In this document: positions 51,374 to 59,936 of the stretch, piece after piece
Numbering within the stretch: the stretch's first letter is position 1
Layout of the letters: each line of letters starts with the position of its first letter
Virus record (IMG/VR): IMGVR_UViG_3300030616_000506
Span: 1 to 64,000 of that record
Strand: one strand, 5' to 3'
Length of the DNA stretch: 64,000 nt
Origin: a virus
Program-made: the position numbers and the translations under genes
Notes under the pieces: model-generated
What the model was told of the DNA's origin: nothing
The model's input: only the letters and a program-made list of their open reading frames with translations
Database searches by the model: none

Positions 51374-52238
51374 TCTTCATCAAATATTCAACAGTTCTAT
51401 TTACAGCTTCTTGTGTTGTATAATTAGGTTTCCATCTAGTTTCTAATAACTTTCTATTATCCAATATAGTTATAGGTACATCTCCCTTCCAACCTCTATC
51501 TCCTCCAGTAAATATTAATTTTGTTTCATCATCAGTTACTATTTCTGATATGTATCTAGCTAAATTTTTAATTTTTACTGTATCTGATGCAGCTAAGTTA
51601 TATATATTAAAATTACTATCACTATGGGGTAAATTACAAAATGCATCTATACAATCCTCTACATCTAGAAATTGTTTAGTTTGGTTACCGTCTCCTAAAA
51701 CTTCTAACTCTTTAGGATTTTCCTTTAATTTTTTAACAAAGTCTTTAATAACTCCATGTGTATTACTAGGACCTATTATATTTCCTAACCTAAATATGTA
51801 GGACTTTATATCAAAACAATGACTATAAGCTGATATAAGTTTCTCACAAGCTAACTTGCTTGCTCCATACATAGAAATAGGTTCTAAATTAGGTGCATCT
51901 TCTTTTGTAGGGATATCTACCCTTTCTCCATATATAGTAGCACTAGAAGTAAATACTAATTTCTTACAACCGTTACTTACCATAAATTCTAATACAGAAT
52001 GAGTTCCTATTATATTATAACTTAAATCTATAGATCTATTTTCTACTCCACCTCTTACATCTGCATTTGCAGCTAAATGATATATAATATCATATTTCTT
52101 ATCTGGATAATCTCTTGGTATATTTATATTCTTATCTATCTTTAGATCTATAATATCAACTTCATGTCCTTCTGATGTAAGTCTATCAACTAGATGACTT
52201 CCTATGAATCCCTTTCCTCCTGTAACTAATATATTCAT
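51360..52238 (-). CDS. NAD-dependent sugar epimerase
   Basis: I choose ATG 52238, since GGAG lies seven bases upstream and the start overlaps the previous stop (ATGA); the ATG at 52250 lies within that ribosome-binding region. The 292-residue extended SDR has MNILVTGGKGFIGSHLVDRL, YHLAANADVRGG, FTSSATIYGE and MYGASKLACEK with the Tyr-x-x-x-Lys pair. RLGNIIGPSNTHGVIKDF and EVLGDGNQTKQFLDVEDCID fit the GalE or NDP-sugar epimerase group. It acts on a nucleotide sugar in the glycan pathway. Confidence 0.8.
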   Translation of the reverse strand: MNILVTGGKGFIGSHLVDRLTSEGHEVDIIDLKIDKNINIPRDYPDKKYDIIYHLAANADVRGGVENRSIDLSYNIIGTHSVLEFMVSNGCKKLVFTSSATIYGERVDIPTKEDAPNLEPISMYGASKLACEKLISAYSHCFDIKSYIFRLGNIIGPSNTHGVIKDFVKKLKENPKELEVLGDGNQTKQFLDVEDCIDAFCNLPHSDSNFNIYNLAASDTVKIKNLARYISEIVTDDETKLIFTGGDRGWKGDVPITILDNRKLLETRWKPNYTTQEAVNRTVEYLMKNDNI

Positions 52239-53098
52239 ATTTTTCTCCATATTCTAGGTATACCATGTATCTCTTCTTTATCCTTTAATTCAACCTTAAG
52301 ATGTAATTCAAAACCATATTTAGGTAATAATTTCTCTATATTTAAGTTGTGTGCAGAATATTTCCAATTTTTACCATGATCTCTTATATAAAGTATACCG
52401 TCTTTCCTTATAACATCCCTAAATACATCCAGCATATAGTATACTAGATCTTCATTTATCTCTTGTAAAACTTGAACACAAAGTATTTTATCAAAGTAAT
52501 TCTTAGGTAAGATATCAGCTCTCCAAGTAGGTATATGGTATATTCCAGGATCATATATTTTTAATTTATTATTATCTAAATATTCTACTAATCGATGCTT
52601 TGATTTAGAATAGTATAGATTCTGCATACAATAAGACTGTAGTATAGCATCCATACCAACATATACTAGATCATCCTTAAATTGTGATAGTAAATTGATT
52701 TGTCTTCCATATCCTGGTCCGAAATCTAGAATTTTATTACCCTTATATAAATAAGTATATAAATAATCTTCTGCATTATATCTCCCTATAGTAGAATAAT
52801 ATTTATCAAAGTCTTTAATTTTTACAATAGCATCATCATAGAAATAACTAGAATTAATATAGGGTTCTATATAATCATCATCAATATTGTCTTTAAATTC
52901 ACTTTTAGATATCCAATCCATCCATTTATTTATATCCTTAATCCCTTCATAAGTATCAAAGGTTGATGGATAATTATCTGGATATTTAACATGTTCTATT
53001 CTCTCTTCTTGATAATCCCAAGATATCATCCAAGGTTTAATATATTTCTTATCTTCTTTAATTACTTCTCGAAATCTTCTTTCAATCTTAGTATGCAT
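52235..53098 (-). CDS. SAM-dependent methyltransferase
   Basis: The protein has 287 residues. Residues 1-115 are Tyr/Asp/Lys-rich and not recognised. Residues 118-260 form a class I fold: KILDFGPGYGRQINLLSQF is motif I, YVGMDAI the strand 2 end, KILCVQVLQEINEDLVYYML and GILYIRDHGKNW the later strands. It overlaps both neighbours. The substrate may be a glycan, a lipid-linked sugar or the phosphonate itself; methyl esters or O-methyl groups on hydroxyethylphosphonate are conceivable but unsupported by sequence. Confidence 0.7.
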   Translation of the reverse strand: MHTKIERRFREVIKEDKKYIKPWMISWDYQEERIEHVKYPDNYPSTFDTYEGIKDINKWMDWISKSEFKDNIDDDYIEPYINSSYFYDDAIVKIKDFDKYYSTIGRYNAEDYLYTYLYKGNKILDFGPGYGRQINLLSQFKDDLVYVGMDAILQSYCMQNLYYSKSKHRLVEYLDNNKLKIYDPGIYHIPTWRADILPKNYFDKILCVQVLQEINEDLVYYMLDVFRDVIRKDGILYIRDHGKNWKYSAHNLNIEKLLPKYGFELHLKVELKDKEEIHGIPRIWRKI

Positions 53099-53868
53099 TT
53101 TTTAATATCCCATTGATATTTAATATCTGACAAATCTACATCTCTATTTACAATCAAAGGAATTTCATCAATTTGATCATTTGTAAATGGTAAATCAGTT
53201 AATGTTCCATGATCAGAAGTTATTAATATAGTTTGATATCCAGATAACTCTTCTATATATTTAATTACCTCTCGATATCTTCTAACTCCCCATAGATAAA
53301 CTTCTTTCTTTAGAGCTTTATCTTTTCTTATTTCATCGTAAGTCTTTAATGAAGGTAATCTACCTAATTCATATGGGCCAGGAAACATAACTGCTCCCTT
53401 AACTATAGATGAATGTATCCAGAATAAGTCATAGTCATCTCTTGCAGCTTCAGCAAATATACAAAGCTCTTCACAAGGTACTCTCTTAACACCTTTATCT
53501 TCTAGACTATGATAAAATTTCCATACTTGTTCACCAGAATATGGAGAATCTCCTACAACTTTCTCAAAGAATTTTGACTTATCAAAGTGATCCCAGACTA
53601 AATCTAATTTATTACCAAATCTATCTTCCCAAATGAAGGATTCGGTTTTATATTTATCTGTAAATCTAGTAAAGAAATCTGGATGTAGATTCTTAATTCT
53701 CTCTCCACTCCATAAACAAGTTAGTCCTATAGGAGTAGCTGATACTCCCTGCATCGAGAATGGTCTAACATCGCATCTTATCATCCTCATGGATTGCTCT
53801 TTAAATATATCTTTATATAAATCTTTTGCATATTTCCAGTTTAATCCATCAATACTAATTATTATCAT
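53062..53868 (-). CDS. alkaline phosphatase-superfamily enzyme
   Basis: The protein has 268 residues. The metal- and nucleophile-site layout of type I phosphodiesterases is visible: IIISIDGLNW (Asp7), GVSATPIGLTCLWSGER with Thr45 as likely nucleophile, and ILITSDHGTLTDLPFT with the Asp-His pair. It lacks a signal peptide and membrane segments. The family includes phosphodiesterases, sulfatases and phosphoethanolamine or phosphoglycerol transferases. It overlaps the phosphonate gene upstream by one base, so it may transfer the phosphonate from CMP to a sugar or hydrolyse an intermediate. The first is my inference. Confidence 0.65.
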   Translation of the reverse strand: MIIISIDGLNWKYAKDLYKDIFKEQSMRMIRCDVRPFSMQGVSATPIGLTCLWSGERIKNLHPDFFTRFTDKYKTESFIWEDRFGNKLDLVWDHFDKSKFFEKVVGDSPYSGEQVWKFYHSLEDKGVKRVPCEELCIFAEAARDDYDLFWIHSSIVKGAVMFPGPYELGRLPSLKTYDEIRKDKALKKEVYLWGVRRYREVIKYIEELSGYQTILITSDHGTLTDLPFTNDQIDEIPLIVNRDVDLSDIKYQWDIKKCILRLKEDFEK

Positions 53869-55151
53869 TATATTAATTCAACTATCTCTTTAATTGTACA
53901 ACATTTATTATTTACATCAAAACTTCTCTTATTTATTAATATAGATTCTGCCACTATTTTCATACTTAAATAACTAGCTCTTAACAAATGATTTGCATAT
54001 ATTACTATTGATGCTCCTAATTTTTGTAAATCTTCTTCATACATATGATTATATGTACTTGGAACTAATACTAGTGGAACTCTATTTTTAATATTTTTAT
54101 ATTTATTACAAAATTCTATTAATTCTGTTGGTATATGGTTTTTACTATGTATCATAATAGCATCTGCACCAGCTGATATATAAGCTTTTGCTCTGATTAA
54201 AGCATCTTCAACTCCTTTATTAGCAATTAATGATTCTATTCTAGCTATTATCATAAAATCTTCTGTTAATTTGGAATTAATACCCAATTTAATTTTTTCA
54301 CAGAAATTCTCTACAGATTCTTGAGAGTGAGTAGTATTATCTAACAATGAATTTTTTTTAGGATATTTTTTATCTTCTATTATTATAGCAGAGACTCCTA
54401 TTCTTTCTAGTGTTTTTACCATAGATACAAAATTCTCTTTTGTTCCTCCAGTATCACCATCTACTATTATAGGCTTAGTGGTTACTTCTATTATTTCATT
54501 TACTCTCTGAAGTCTAGATGTGAAGTCTACTATTTCTATATCAGGTTTTCCTTTAGATGCAGAATCAGTTAAACTACTTTCCCATATTGCATCAAACTCT
54601 AGTATATTATTATCATTTTCTATTTTAGTCTTTTCTACTATAATACCTGATAGTCCATTATGAGATTCTAGTACTCTAACTAATGGCTTATACTTTAATA
54701 GGTTCTTTAGAGCTTTTCTTCTCTCATTTGGAGTTATACCATTTTTTAATTTGTTATTTATTAATTTAGTGGAGGATATCCCCTCAGTATAAGATGGCTC
54801 TATTAATTCTCCACCCCATTCACTAATAATATCTATAACATTCTGTCTTATCTCTGACTGTATTCCCTTCTTCCAATCATCACCATGCACTACATAATCT
54901 GGTTTATATTTAATGAGGTTATCTGTATAATCTAATGTATATTGAGGTACTACTCTAGTAACTCCATTTATATTACTAATAACTTTTTTTCTTTGTTCGT
55001 ATGAAGTTATTGGAACTCTTTTATATGAAGCTATAGCTTGATCTGTTAATAGACCTACTATTACATCTCCATAATCTCTAGCTTTATCAATTAGATTAAT
55101 ATGACCTACATGCAGGTAATCTGCTGACATTCCAACATATACTGTCTTCAT
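53868..55151 (-). CDS. pepM: cytidylyltransferase-PEP mutase fusion
   Basis: The protein has 427 residues. Residues 1-140 are a nucleotidyltransferase, with DYLHVGH (His14, His17) and GISSTKL near 125, which attaches CMP. Residues 150-427 are PEP mutase, with DGDTGG near 228 and EDKKYPKKNS near 259, matching the EDKX5NS signature of true mutases and not of the related lyases. The mutase turns phosphoenolpyruvate into phosphonopyruvate, forming a C-P bond. The domain order is that of Fom1 in fosfomycin synthesis and of enzymes that make CMP-phosphonates for glycans. The start overlaps the stop of the dehydrogenase gene. Confidence 0.92.
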   Translation of the reverse strand: MKTVYVGMSADYLHVGHINLIDKARDYGDVIVGLLTDQAIASYKRVPITSYEQRKKVISNINGVTRVVPQYTLDYTDNLIKYKPDYVVHGDDWKKGIQSEIRQNVIDIISEWGGELIEPSYTEGISSTKLINNKLKNGITPNERRKALKNLLKYKPLVRVLESHNGLSGIIVEKTKIENDNNILEFDAIWESSLTDSASKGKPDIEIVDFTSRLQRVNEIIEVTTKPIIVDGDTGGTKENFVSMVKTLERIGVSAIIIEDKKYPKKNSLLDNTTHSQESVENFCEKIKLGINSKLTEDFMIIARIESLIANKGVEDALIRAKAYISAGADAIMIHSKNHIPTELIEFCNKYKNIKNRVPLVLVPSTYNHMYEEDLQKLGASIVIYANHLLRASYLSMKIVAESILINKRSFDVNNKCCTIKEIVELI

Positions 55152-55771
55152 AATAACTCTCTTACTTTTTTATATTCAGTAGCTAGATTTAATATATGAG
55201 CTAATGCTACACCATGAGGTATATCATATTTAGCAGTTAGTGCATATGACATACCATGTATTATATTAGTTCCAGTATAATCTATAGCATTACCAGCTAA
55301 TATACTAGCATATAACCAATCATCATTTCTTATAGATTCTATAGCTTCTAAACAAATTGTAGCTATATGAGGTTTACATTTCTTAGATGTAAATGATTCT
55401 ATAATATGACATAGACAATCTATCTTACTAGCTATTTCTATCTCTTTTGGTAGATGCTCTAAATATTCATATTTTAATTTAGTTAGTGGTAACTTACAAT
55501 CTATGTTATGTTTCTTTCCTTCATGCCAATATACTGCGTGTCTCGTTCCAGATGCACCTGAGTATGTAGTAGGTATTGCTATTATTTGATATCTACATAA
55601 AATCTTAGCAGTATCTATCACAGAACCCCCTCCAATAGCTATGACCTCATCATATAGATTTCTCTTCTGGACTATTCTTATATCTGGTGGATGCTCTACT
55701 ATATATATTTTATCATATTTCCAATCATCTGCATATTTCCTAGTTGAAGGGCTTACAACCATTAATCTCAT
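55148..55771 (-). CDS. short iron-type dehydrogenase, phosphonoacetaldehyde
   Basis: The protein has 207 residues against about 370-390 in usual iron-dependent alcohol dehydrogenases. It keeps the NAD loop AIGGGSVIDTAK (46-56), PTTYSGASG (67-75) and all four metal ligands: Asp118, His122, His172 and His186 in IDCLCHIIES, IIHGMS and DIPHG. The C-terminal helical bundle is cut short. Next to phosphonate genes it should reduce phosphonoacetaldehyde to 2-hydroxyethylphosphonate, as FomC-type enzymes do. The alternative, transamination to 2-aminoethylphosphonate, has no dedicated aminotransferase in this stretch. It overlaps both neighbours. Confidence 0.8.
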   Translation of the reverse strand: MRLMVVSPSTRKYADDWKYDKIYIVEHPPDIRIVQKRNLYDEVIAIGGGSVIDTAKILCRYQIIAIPTTYSGASGTRHAVYWHEGKKHNIDCKLPLTKLKYEYLEHLPKEIEIASKIDCLCHIIESFTSKKCKPHIATICLEAIESIRNDDWLYASILAGNAIDYTGTNIIHGMSYALTAKYDIPHGVALAHILNLATEYKKVRELL

Positions 55772-56249
55772 TATAAAACCTCTCAGTTATATCTTTATGT
55801 TTCATATCTATTCTAGGTGGTATATCTTTATCATCTTTCTTTATTTTTATTACACTACAGTTACATAGGTCAGTAAAATTAATAGCATCACTACAAGTTT
55901 TCTGTCCACCTGTACTTTGATATTGATTATTATCTAATATACATAATGTAAGATTTGGTAAATCTAACTTATTCATTAATGTTAATGTACCTAAACTCAT
56001 TAATACCTCTCCATCACCAGCTATTACTAATACTTCTCTATTGGTATGTAGAGCTAATCCTATTCCAAATCCCAATGCAGATCCCATGGAACCCATCATA
56101 TAGAAGTTAGCTGGTCTGTCACATACTCTATATAATTCTCTACTTATCATTCCTGCAGATGAAACTACCAGTTCATCATCAAATCTTTTTGATAAAAGTT
56201 CTACGATTTCTCTTCTTGATTTTAATGAATTTGTAATTATCATATTCAA
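55740..56249 (-). CDS. ppd: phosphonopyruvate decarboxylase, TPP subunit
   Basis: The protein has 169 residues and corresponds to the C-terminal half of single-chain Ppd. It has MGSMGSALGFGIGLAL, the thiamine-diphosphate motif beginning IAGDGEVLMSLGTLT (GDG at 78-80, Asn-Asn at 107-108) and LDNNQYQSTGGQKT. Phosphonopyruvate decarboxylase removes CO2 to make phosphonoacetaldehyde, which drives the unfavourable mutase step forward. The other subunit is encoded just upstream and overlaps by 71 bases. The split form resembles sulfopyruvate decarboxylase ComDE of methanogens, but the PEP mutase neighbour favours phosphonopyruvate. Confidence 0.88.
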   Translation of the reverse strand: MNMIITNSLKSRREIVELLSKRFDDELVVSSAGMISRELYRVCDRPANFYMMGSMGSALGFGIGLALHTNREVLVIAGDGEVLMSLGTLTLMNKLDLPNLTLCILDNNQYQSTGGQKTCSDAINFTDLCNCSVIKIKKDDKDIPPRIDMKHKDITERFYNEINGCKPFN

Positions 56250-56544
56250 GTAATTCTAATAAATATTTGGATATCTTATACATAAACTTATGATGTGCAG
56301 GATCTTTCCTCAAACTTATAATCAAGTGAGGTAGTGGTATATTATAAGGCTTATATAGACTAGTTACTATATCTACTATATTACCTATTCCACTATTTTG
56401 CATATACACTTCTGGTTTCTTACCTGCAAACCATGCTCCAGCTGCGATAGCCATAGCTTCTCCTTCACTAGTGCATGGTACATCTACATCTTTAATAAAT
56501 TCCTTTAATTTAGAGCAAGGAATTCCATACTTAATCTTCTTCAT
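56179..56544 (-). CDS. ppd: phosphonopyruvate decarboxylase, PYR subunit
   Basis: The protein has 121 residues and is the N-terminal half of Ppd: YGIPCSKLKEFIKDV, CTSEGEAMAIAAGAWFAGKK (with the Glu that activates thiamine diphosphate at 27 or 29), VYMQNSGIGNIVDIVTSLYK and the histidine region DPAHHKFMYK. It pairs with the TPP-binding subunit made by the next gene. The start overlaps the end of the small zinc-ribbon gene by 14 bases. The two halves together (290 residues) are shorter than a typical single-chain enzyme, so the linker domain is missing. Confidence 0.88.
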   Translation of the reverse strand: MKKIKYGIPCSKLKEFIKDVDVPCTSEGEAMAIAAGAWFAGKKPEVYMQNSGIGNIVDIVTSLYKPYNIPLPHLIISLRKDPAHHKFMYKISKYLLELLEYDNYKFIKIKKRNRRTFIKKI

Positions 56545-56695
56545 CTTTATATGGAGACGGCACTCTAATTATTTCATCTCCCTTATATCCACAATGTGAG
56601 CATCTCCAGAACCAAATTAGAAAATTATCTTTTTCTATATTGCCCCATTCTAGACCACTCTTACATCTTGGACAAATATATTCTTCACCAGCCAT
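56531..56695 (-). CDS. small zinc-ribbon protein (54 aa)
   Basis: ATG at 56695 opens a 54-residue frame that overlaps the sulfotransferase end upstream (11 bases) and the decarboxylase start downstream (14 bases). It carries CPRCKSGLEWGNI and FWRCSHCGYKG, two CxxC pairs that make a rubredoxin-like zinc ribbon. Such proteins often bind RNA or carry a helper function in a larger complex. The tight overlaps on both sides support real translation. Its role in glycan or phosphonate metabolism is unknown. Confidence 0.65.
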   Translation of the reverse strand: MAGEEYICPRCKSGLEWGNIEKDNFLIWFWRCSHCGYKGDEIIRVPSPYKDEED

Positions 56696-57320
56696 AAAAT
56701 TTCTCTGGGTTTGCTTTAGCTATTCTATACATTCTTTCATATCCTAGATGTGGGGATTGATTCTTTCTGTTTGGGAATGGAATTCCTTCTATAATAGGTT
56801 TATCTAAGAATTTACACAATATTTTCCATGTATCTTTTGACCCAGGTTTATAATTATTCCATTCTATTTCCAAGAAATCTTCCCTATCTTTAAAATATTC
56901 CTTTACATTCTTATTATGATTTCTATACAATTCCAACATATCTTCTTTGTGTGTAGCTAAATATTTAAATCCGTATTCTTCATAATTTCTTTTATCTACT
57001 TTTGCTCGTCTTTCTATTGTCTTGGACCTCATGTTTTGATATAGGATATCAATTATCCATTCTTCCTCTGGACGCTCTACAAATACGAATTTTGAATTTG
57101 GATATTTTTTATCAAATTCTTTGTAAATATACGGCCATGGATAATCTTCAAATGCATCATAATTATTTGCTACTTTCCATAATTCTTCATAATTACCTTC
57201 ATTCCAATCTATTACTAATTTTCCTACATTTTCTATGACTCTATATCCAAGAATTTGTAGAGCTGTACCAAATGCTGAAGTTCCAGTTTTACCCATTCCT
57301 ACATATAATACTTTTTCTAT
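56685..57320 (-). CDS. sulfotransferase, probable ATA start
   Basis: The PAPS-binding loop VLYVGMGKTGTSAFGTALQI requires eight residues before the first ATG (57296). An in-frame TGA lies four codons upstream of the ATA at 57320, and no ATG, GTG or TTG falls between. GAGGTGAT, a perfect ribosome-binding match, sits three bases before ATA 57320, so I propose initiation there (211 residues). The rest fits the Sulfotransfer_4-like group: FVFVERPEEEWIIDILYQ is the 3'-phosphate-binding region. It would transfer sulfate from PAPS to a sugar hydroxyl on the glycan. If ATG is used, the protein lacks its first strand. Confidence 0.7.
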   Translation of the reverse strand: MEKVLYVGMGKTGTSAFGTALQILGYRVIENVGKLVIDWNEGNYEELWKVANNYDAFEDYPWPYIYKEFDKKYPNSKFVFVERPEEEWIIDILYQNMRSKTIERRAKVDKRNYEEYGFKYLATHKEDMLELYRNHNKNVKEYFKDREDFLEIEWNNYKPGSKDTWKILCKFLDKPIIEGIPFPNRKNQSPHLGYERMYRIAKANPEKFYGW

Positions 57321-57352
57321 ATTATCACCTCACATCCTTTTACTGTTGGATA

Positions 57353-57955
57353 TCATTCATATATCTGCAATTTTAATACATCTTCAATTGATTTTAAATC
57401 TTTTTCAAAGAATTCTACATTATTTCTTATTTTGTTATCATCCCAATCCCACCATTTTAATTTTAAGAGATATTTTCTAATATCCTCATTAAATCTATAT
57501 TTTATACGCTTAGCTGGTACTCCTCCAACTATTGAATAGTGATCTATGTCTTTAGTTACTACTGCTCCAGCTCCTATTACAGCTCCATTACCTATAGTTA
57601 CTCCTTCTAGAATTATTACTCTAGTTCCTATCCACACATCATTTCCTATATTAACTGCTTTTTTACTATTTCTTAAACCTCGATTACCTATGATTGTGTC
57701 ATATAAAGCTCTACTTATAGAAGGTTGTTTGGTATTATAATTAACTGTTTGAAATATAACTTCTCTAGCTATATTACAATATTTACCTATATTTATCTCT
57801 CCACCATAAAATTCACACCCTTCATTAACTATACTTCCGTGATCTAGATAAACATTTCCCTTAACTTTAGTATTTATATTACTAACTCCAGTATGTCCTC
57901 TAACAAAAAACTTACCTTTGCCTCTCATATAAATTTGTTTGTATCCTTCTTTCAT
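57353..57955 (-). CDS. hexapeptide-repeat acetyltransferase
   Basis: The protein has 200 residues. A left-handed beta-helix is built from repeats such as [30 protein letters not shown] and [17 protein letters not shown]. The C-terminal [14 protein letters not shown] is the usual acyl-CoA-site end of WbbJ/maa-type O-acetyltransferases. Members acetylate sugars in surface polysaccharides. It overlaps the radical SAM gene start by four bases and precedes the sulfotransferase, so both probably decorate the same glycan. Confidence 0.85.
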   Translation of the reverse strand: MKEGYKQIYMRGKGKFFVRGHTGVSNINTKVKGNVYLDHGSIVNEGCEFYGGEINIGKYCNIAREVIFQTVNYNTKQPSISRALYDTIIGNRGLRNSKKAVNIGNDVWIGTRVIILEGVTIGNGAVIGAGAVVTKDIDHYSIVGGVPAKRIKYRFNEDIRKYLLKLKWWDWDDNKIRNNVEFFEKDLKSIEDVLKLQIYE

Positions 57956-59202
57956 ACTTTATCCTTATGTCTAAATACAACATATCTTCTATATTTATCT
58001 ATCAATCTCTTTTGCTCATATCTTAAATCTTCATTTGATAAAGTCTTTGTGTTCACCCAATTATTATTGTATTCATCAAAGGTTGACCAATCCCAATCTT
58101 TCATCAAATCATGATCATAATATTCGTTATTAGGGAACGGTGATAATAAAGCAAATCCTACCATATCTGGCTCTAATTCATCACATAATTCTTCTGTCAT
58201 TTTTATATCTTCAATTGTTTCATTTGGCATTCCTAATAAAAAATAAGCTCTAGTTTTAATACCATACTCTTTAGTTAATTTGAATGCATCCCTTATCTTA
58301 TCTACATTTGTATGTTTATTCATATCCTTTAGTATTCTAGGAGATCCACTCTCTACTCCATACCATAATTCTGTACAGTTAGCTTTATATAGATGTTCCA
58401 ATAAATCTCTGTTTATGGTATTAACGTGAGCATTAGCACCAAAAGGTATATTAATATTTCTTTTAATCTTCTCATTACAGAATTCTTTTACCTTACCTCT
58501 ATTTAAGGTAAAGGTATCATCTGCAAACTTTATAAAATCTATATTCCACTTATTTACGGTATATTCAAATTCATCTAAAACATTAATTGGAGATCTTATT
58601 CTAGCTTTACTACCCCATAAAAATCTACTACAACAAAAGCTACAATTAAATGGACATCCTCTACTACTAAATATAGATGTTATTCTCTTACCTCCATCAT
58701 TATAAGCTTGTTGTATATTCCTCTCATTCTTGATAGTATCCCTATCAGGATAAGGTAAGTTATCTAAATTCTTAATAGATCTAGAATTAACTATAGTATT
58801 TCTACTTTGTCTATTTTCTAATATATTTCTAACTATCCTATAGAAGGATAACTCTCCCTCTCCCTCTATGACTATGTCTACATCTTTCTCTCTTATAACA
58901 TCTTTAGGTAGACATGTAGGATGTATTCCTCCCATAACTATCCAATTATTTTCACTTCTTAATTTCTTAGATAAATCAAGAGCATGTTTAAATTGTGGAC
59001 TAGTGCATCCGAATCCTATTATATCAGAATCTTCTGCTCCTCTTAATATGGTTTTATCACTATCATAAAAACCTGAATAGAAATTTATATCTAAATCTTC
59101 TTTAATATATTTTCTCAAAGTAGATATTATATATCCTATACCAAGTGCTTCCCATGTATGTCCTTTATATCCAACATTAGGTTGTATAAATGTTATTTTC
59201 AT
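57952..59202 (-). CDS. B12-binding-type radical SAM enzyme
   Basis: The protein has 416 residues. Residues 1-140 resemble a cobalamin-binding domain ([44 protein letters not shown]). Residues 170-400 are a radical SAM barrel with [14 protein letters not shown], the Cys-x3-Cys-x2-Cys cluster near residue 183, and [20 protein letters not shown]. Members include methyltransferases of phosphonate (Fom3 type), glycan and lipid substrates. In this window the phosphonate genes lie four genes downstream, so a C-methylation of the phosphonate is possible, though sugar or lipid targets are at least as likely. Confidence 0.85.
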   Translation of the reverse strand: MKITFIQPNVGYKGHTWEALGIGYIISTLRKYIKEDLDINFYSGFYDSDKTILRGAEDSDIIGFGCTSPQFKHALDLSKKLRSENNWIVMGGIHPTCLPKDVIREKDVDIVIEGEGELSFYRIVRNILENRQSRNTIVNSRSIKNLDNLPYPDRDTIKNERNIQQAYNDGGKRITSIFSSRGCPFNCSFCCSRFLWGSKARIRSPINVLDEFEYTVNKWNIDFIKFADDTFTLNRGKVKEFCNEKIKRNINIPFGANAHVNTINRDLLEHLYKANCTELWYGVESGSPRILKDMNKHTNVDKIRDAFKLTKEYGIKTRAYFLLGMPNETIEDIKMTEELCDELEPDMVGFALLSPFPNNEYYDHDLMKDWDWSTFDEYNNNWVNTKTLSNEDLRYEQKRLIDKYRRYVVFRHKDKV

Positions 59203-59936
59203 TTAGCCTCTATTAATTTCCACCCATTTCTTGTGGCCCATCTAACATATCCAGTTCTGTTTATCCAGTGCTCTTGTCTTCTCCAAGATGCAGTTGCATC
59301 ATCATCTTTATTAGGCATTATTTCTTTTTTATACATTGGTAACATCCCTTCTTCTGGTGGATGTGGGGTATAAACTTTGCAGTTACCATATTTCTGTATT
59401 GTGTATGCAAAGTGCATATCCGATATAGCTACATAGGTAGGAGGTTTCTCTCTTAGAAAATGTTGTGTATAACTATTTGGATAAAAAGATACTCCTCCAC
59501 CAAAATCTACTAGTTCTAACTCTCCATTCCTTACTTTACTTGATATTCTAGTATTAGGAAGATAAGATTTCTTACTACTTAATCTAACTCCTCTCTGTAC
59601 ATACCATCCTTGAGTCTCTTCTTGCTTCTTAATAGCCCACTCTACAAATTTAGGACCTGGAGGTCTATCATCATCTATGGCTAATATATAATCAGACTTA
59701 GTTAGATGTCCTAACATTATAAAGGCTATAGTTTCAAACCTATTAGTATTACTATTAATAATATCTATCTTTAGCTCATCATCTTTTATATGTATATCCT
59801 TACCATCTTCAGTACAATTATTATTCCATATCATTACCCTCTCTATAGGATATGTAAATTCTTTTATTCTCTTTATTAGAATAGGAATATTATCTGGTCT
59901 TCTATAAGATGGTATTAGGATTGTTACTGATTTCAT
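59199..59936 (-). CDS. glycosyltransferase, GT-A fold
   Basis: The protein has 245 residues. It opens with VTILIPSYRRPDNIPILIKR and carries SDYILAIDDDRPPGPKFV, with the Asp-x-Asp metal motif near residue 90. The middle half has YLPNTRISSKVRNGELELVD, then FGGGVSFYPNSYTQHFLRE as the acceptor region. It is the size of small single-domain GT2-like enzymes and should add one sugar to the glycan. It overlaps both neighbours by four bases. Confidence 0.8.
   Translation of the reverse strand: MKSVTILIPSYRRPDNIPILIKRIKEFTYPIERVMIWNNNCTEDGKDIHIKDDELKIDIINSNTNRFETIAFIMLGHLTKSDYILAIDDDRPPGPKFVEWAIKKQEETQGWYVQRGVRLSSKKSYLPNTRISSKVRNGELELVDFGGGVSFYPNSYTQHFLREKPPTYVAISDMHFAYTIQKYGNCKVYTPHPPEEGMLPMYKKEIMPNKDDDATASWRRQEHWINRTGYVRWATRNGWKLIEAK

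Noticed and set aside
55740-56544. Reading the split decarboxylase as sulfopyruvate decarboxylase (ComDE)
   Set aside because: The subunit split is similar, but the genes overlap a dehydrogenase and a PEP mutase with the true mutase signature, which fits phosphonopyruvate; no sulfolactate genes are present.
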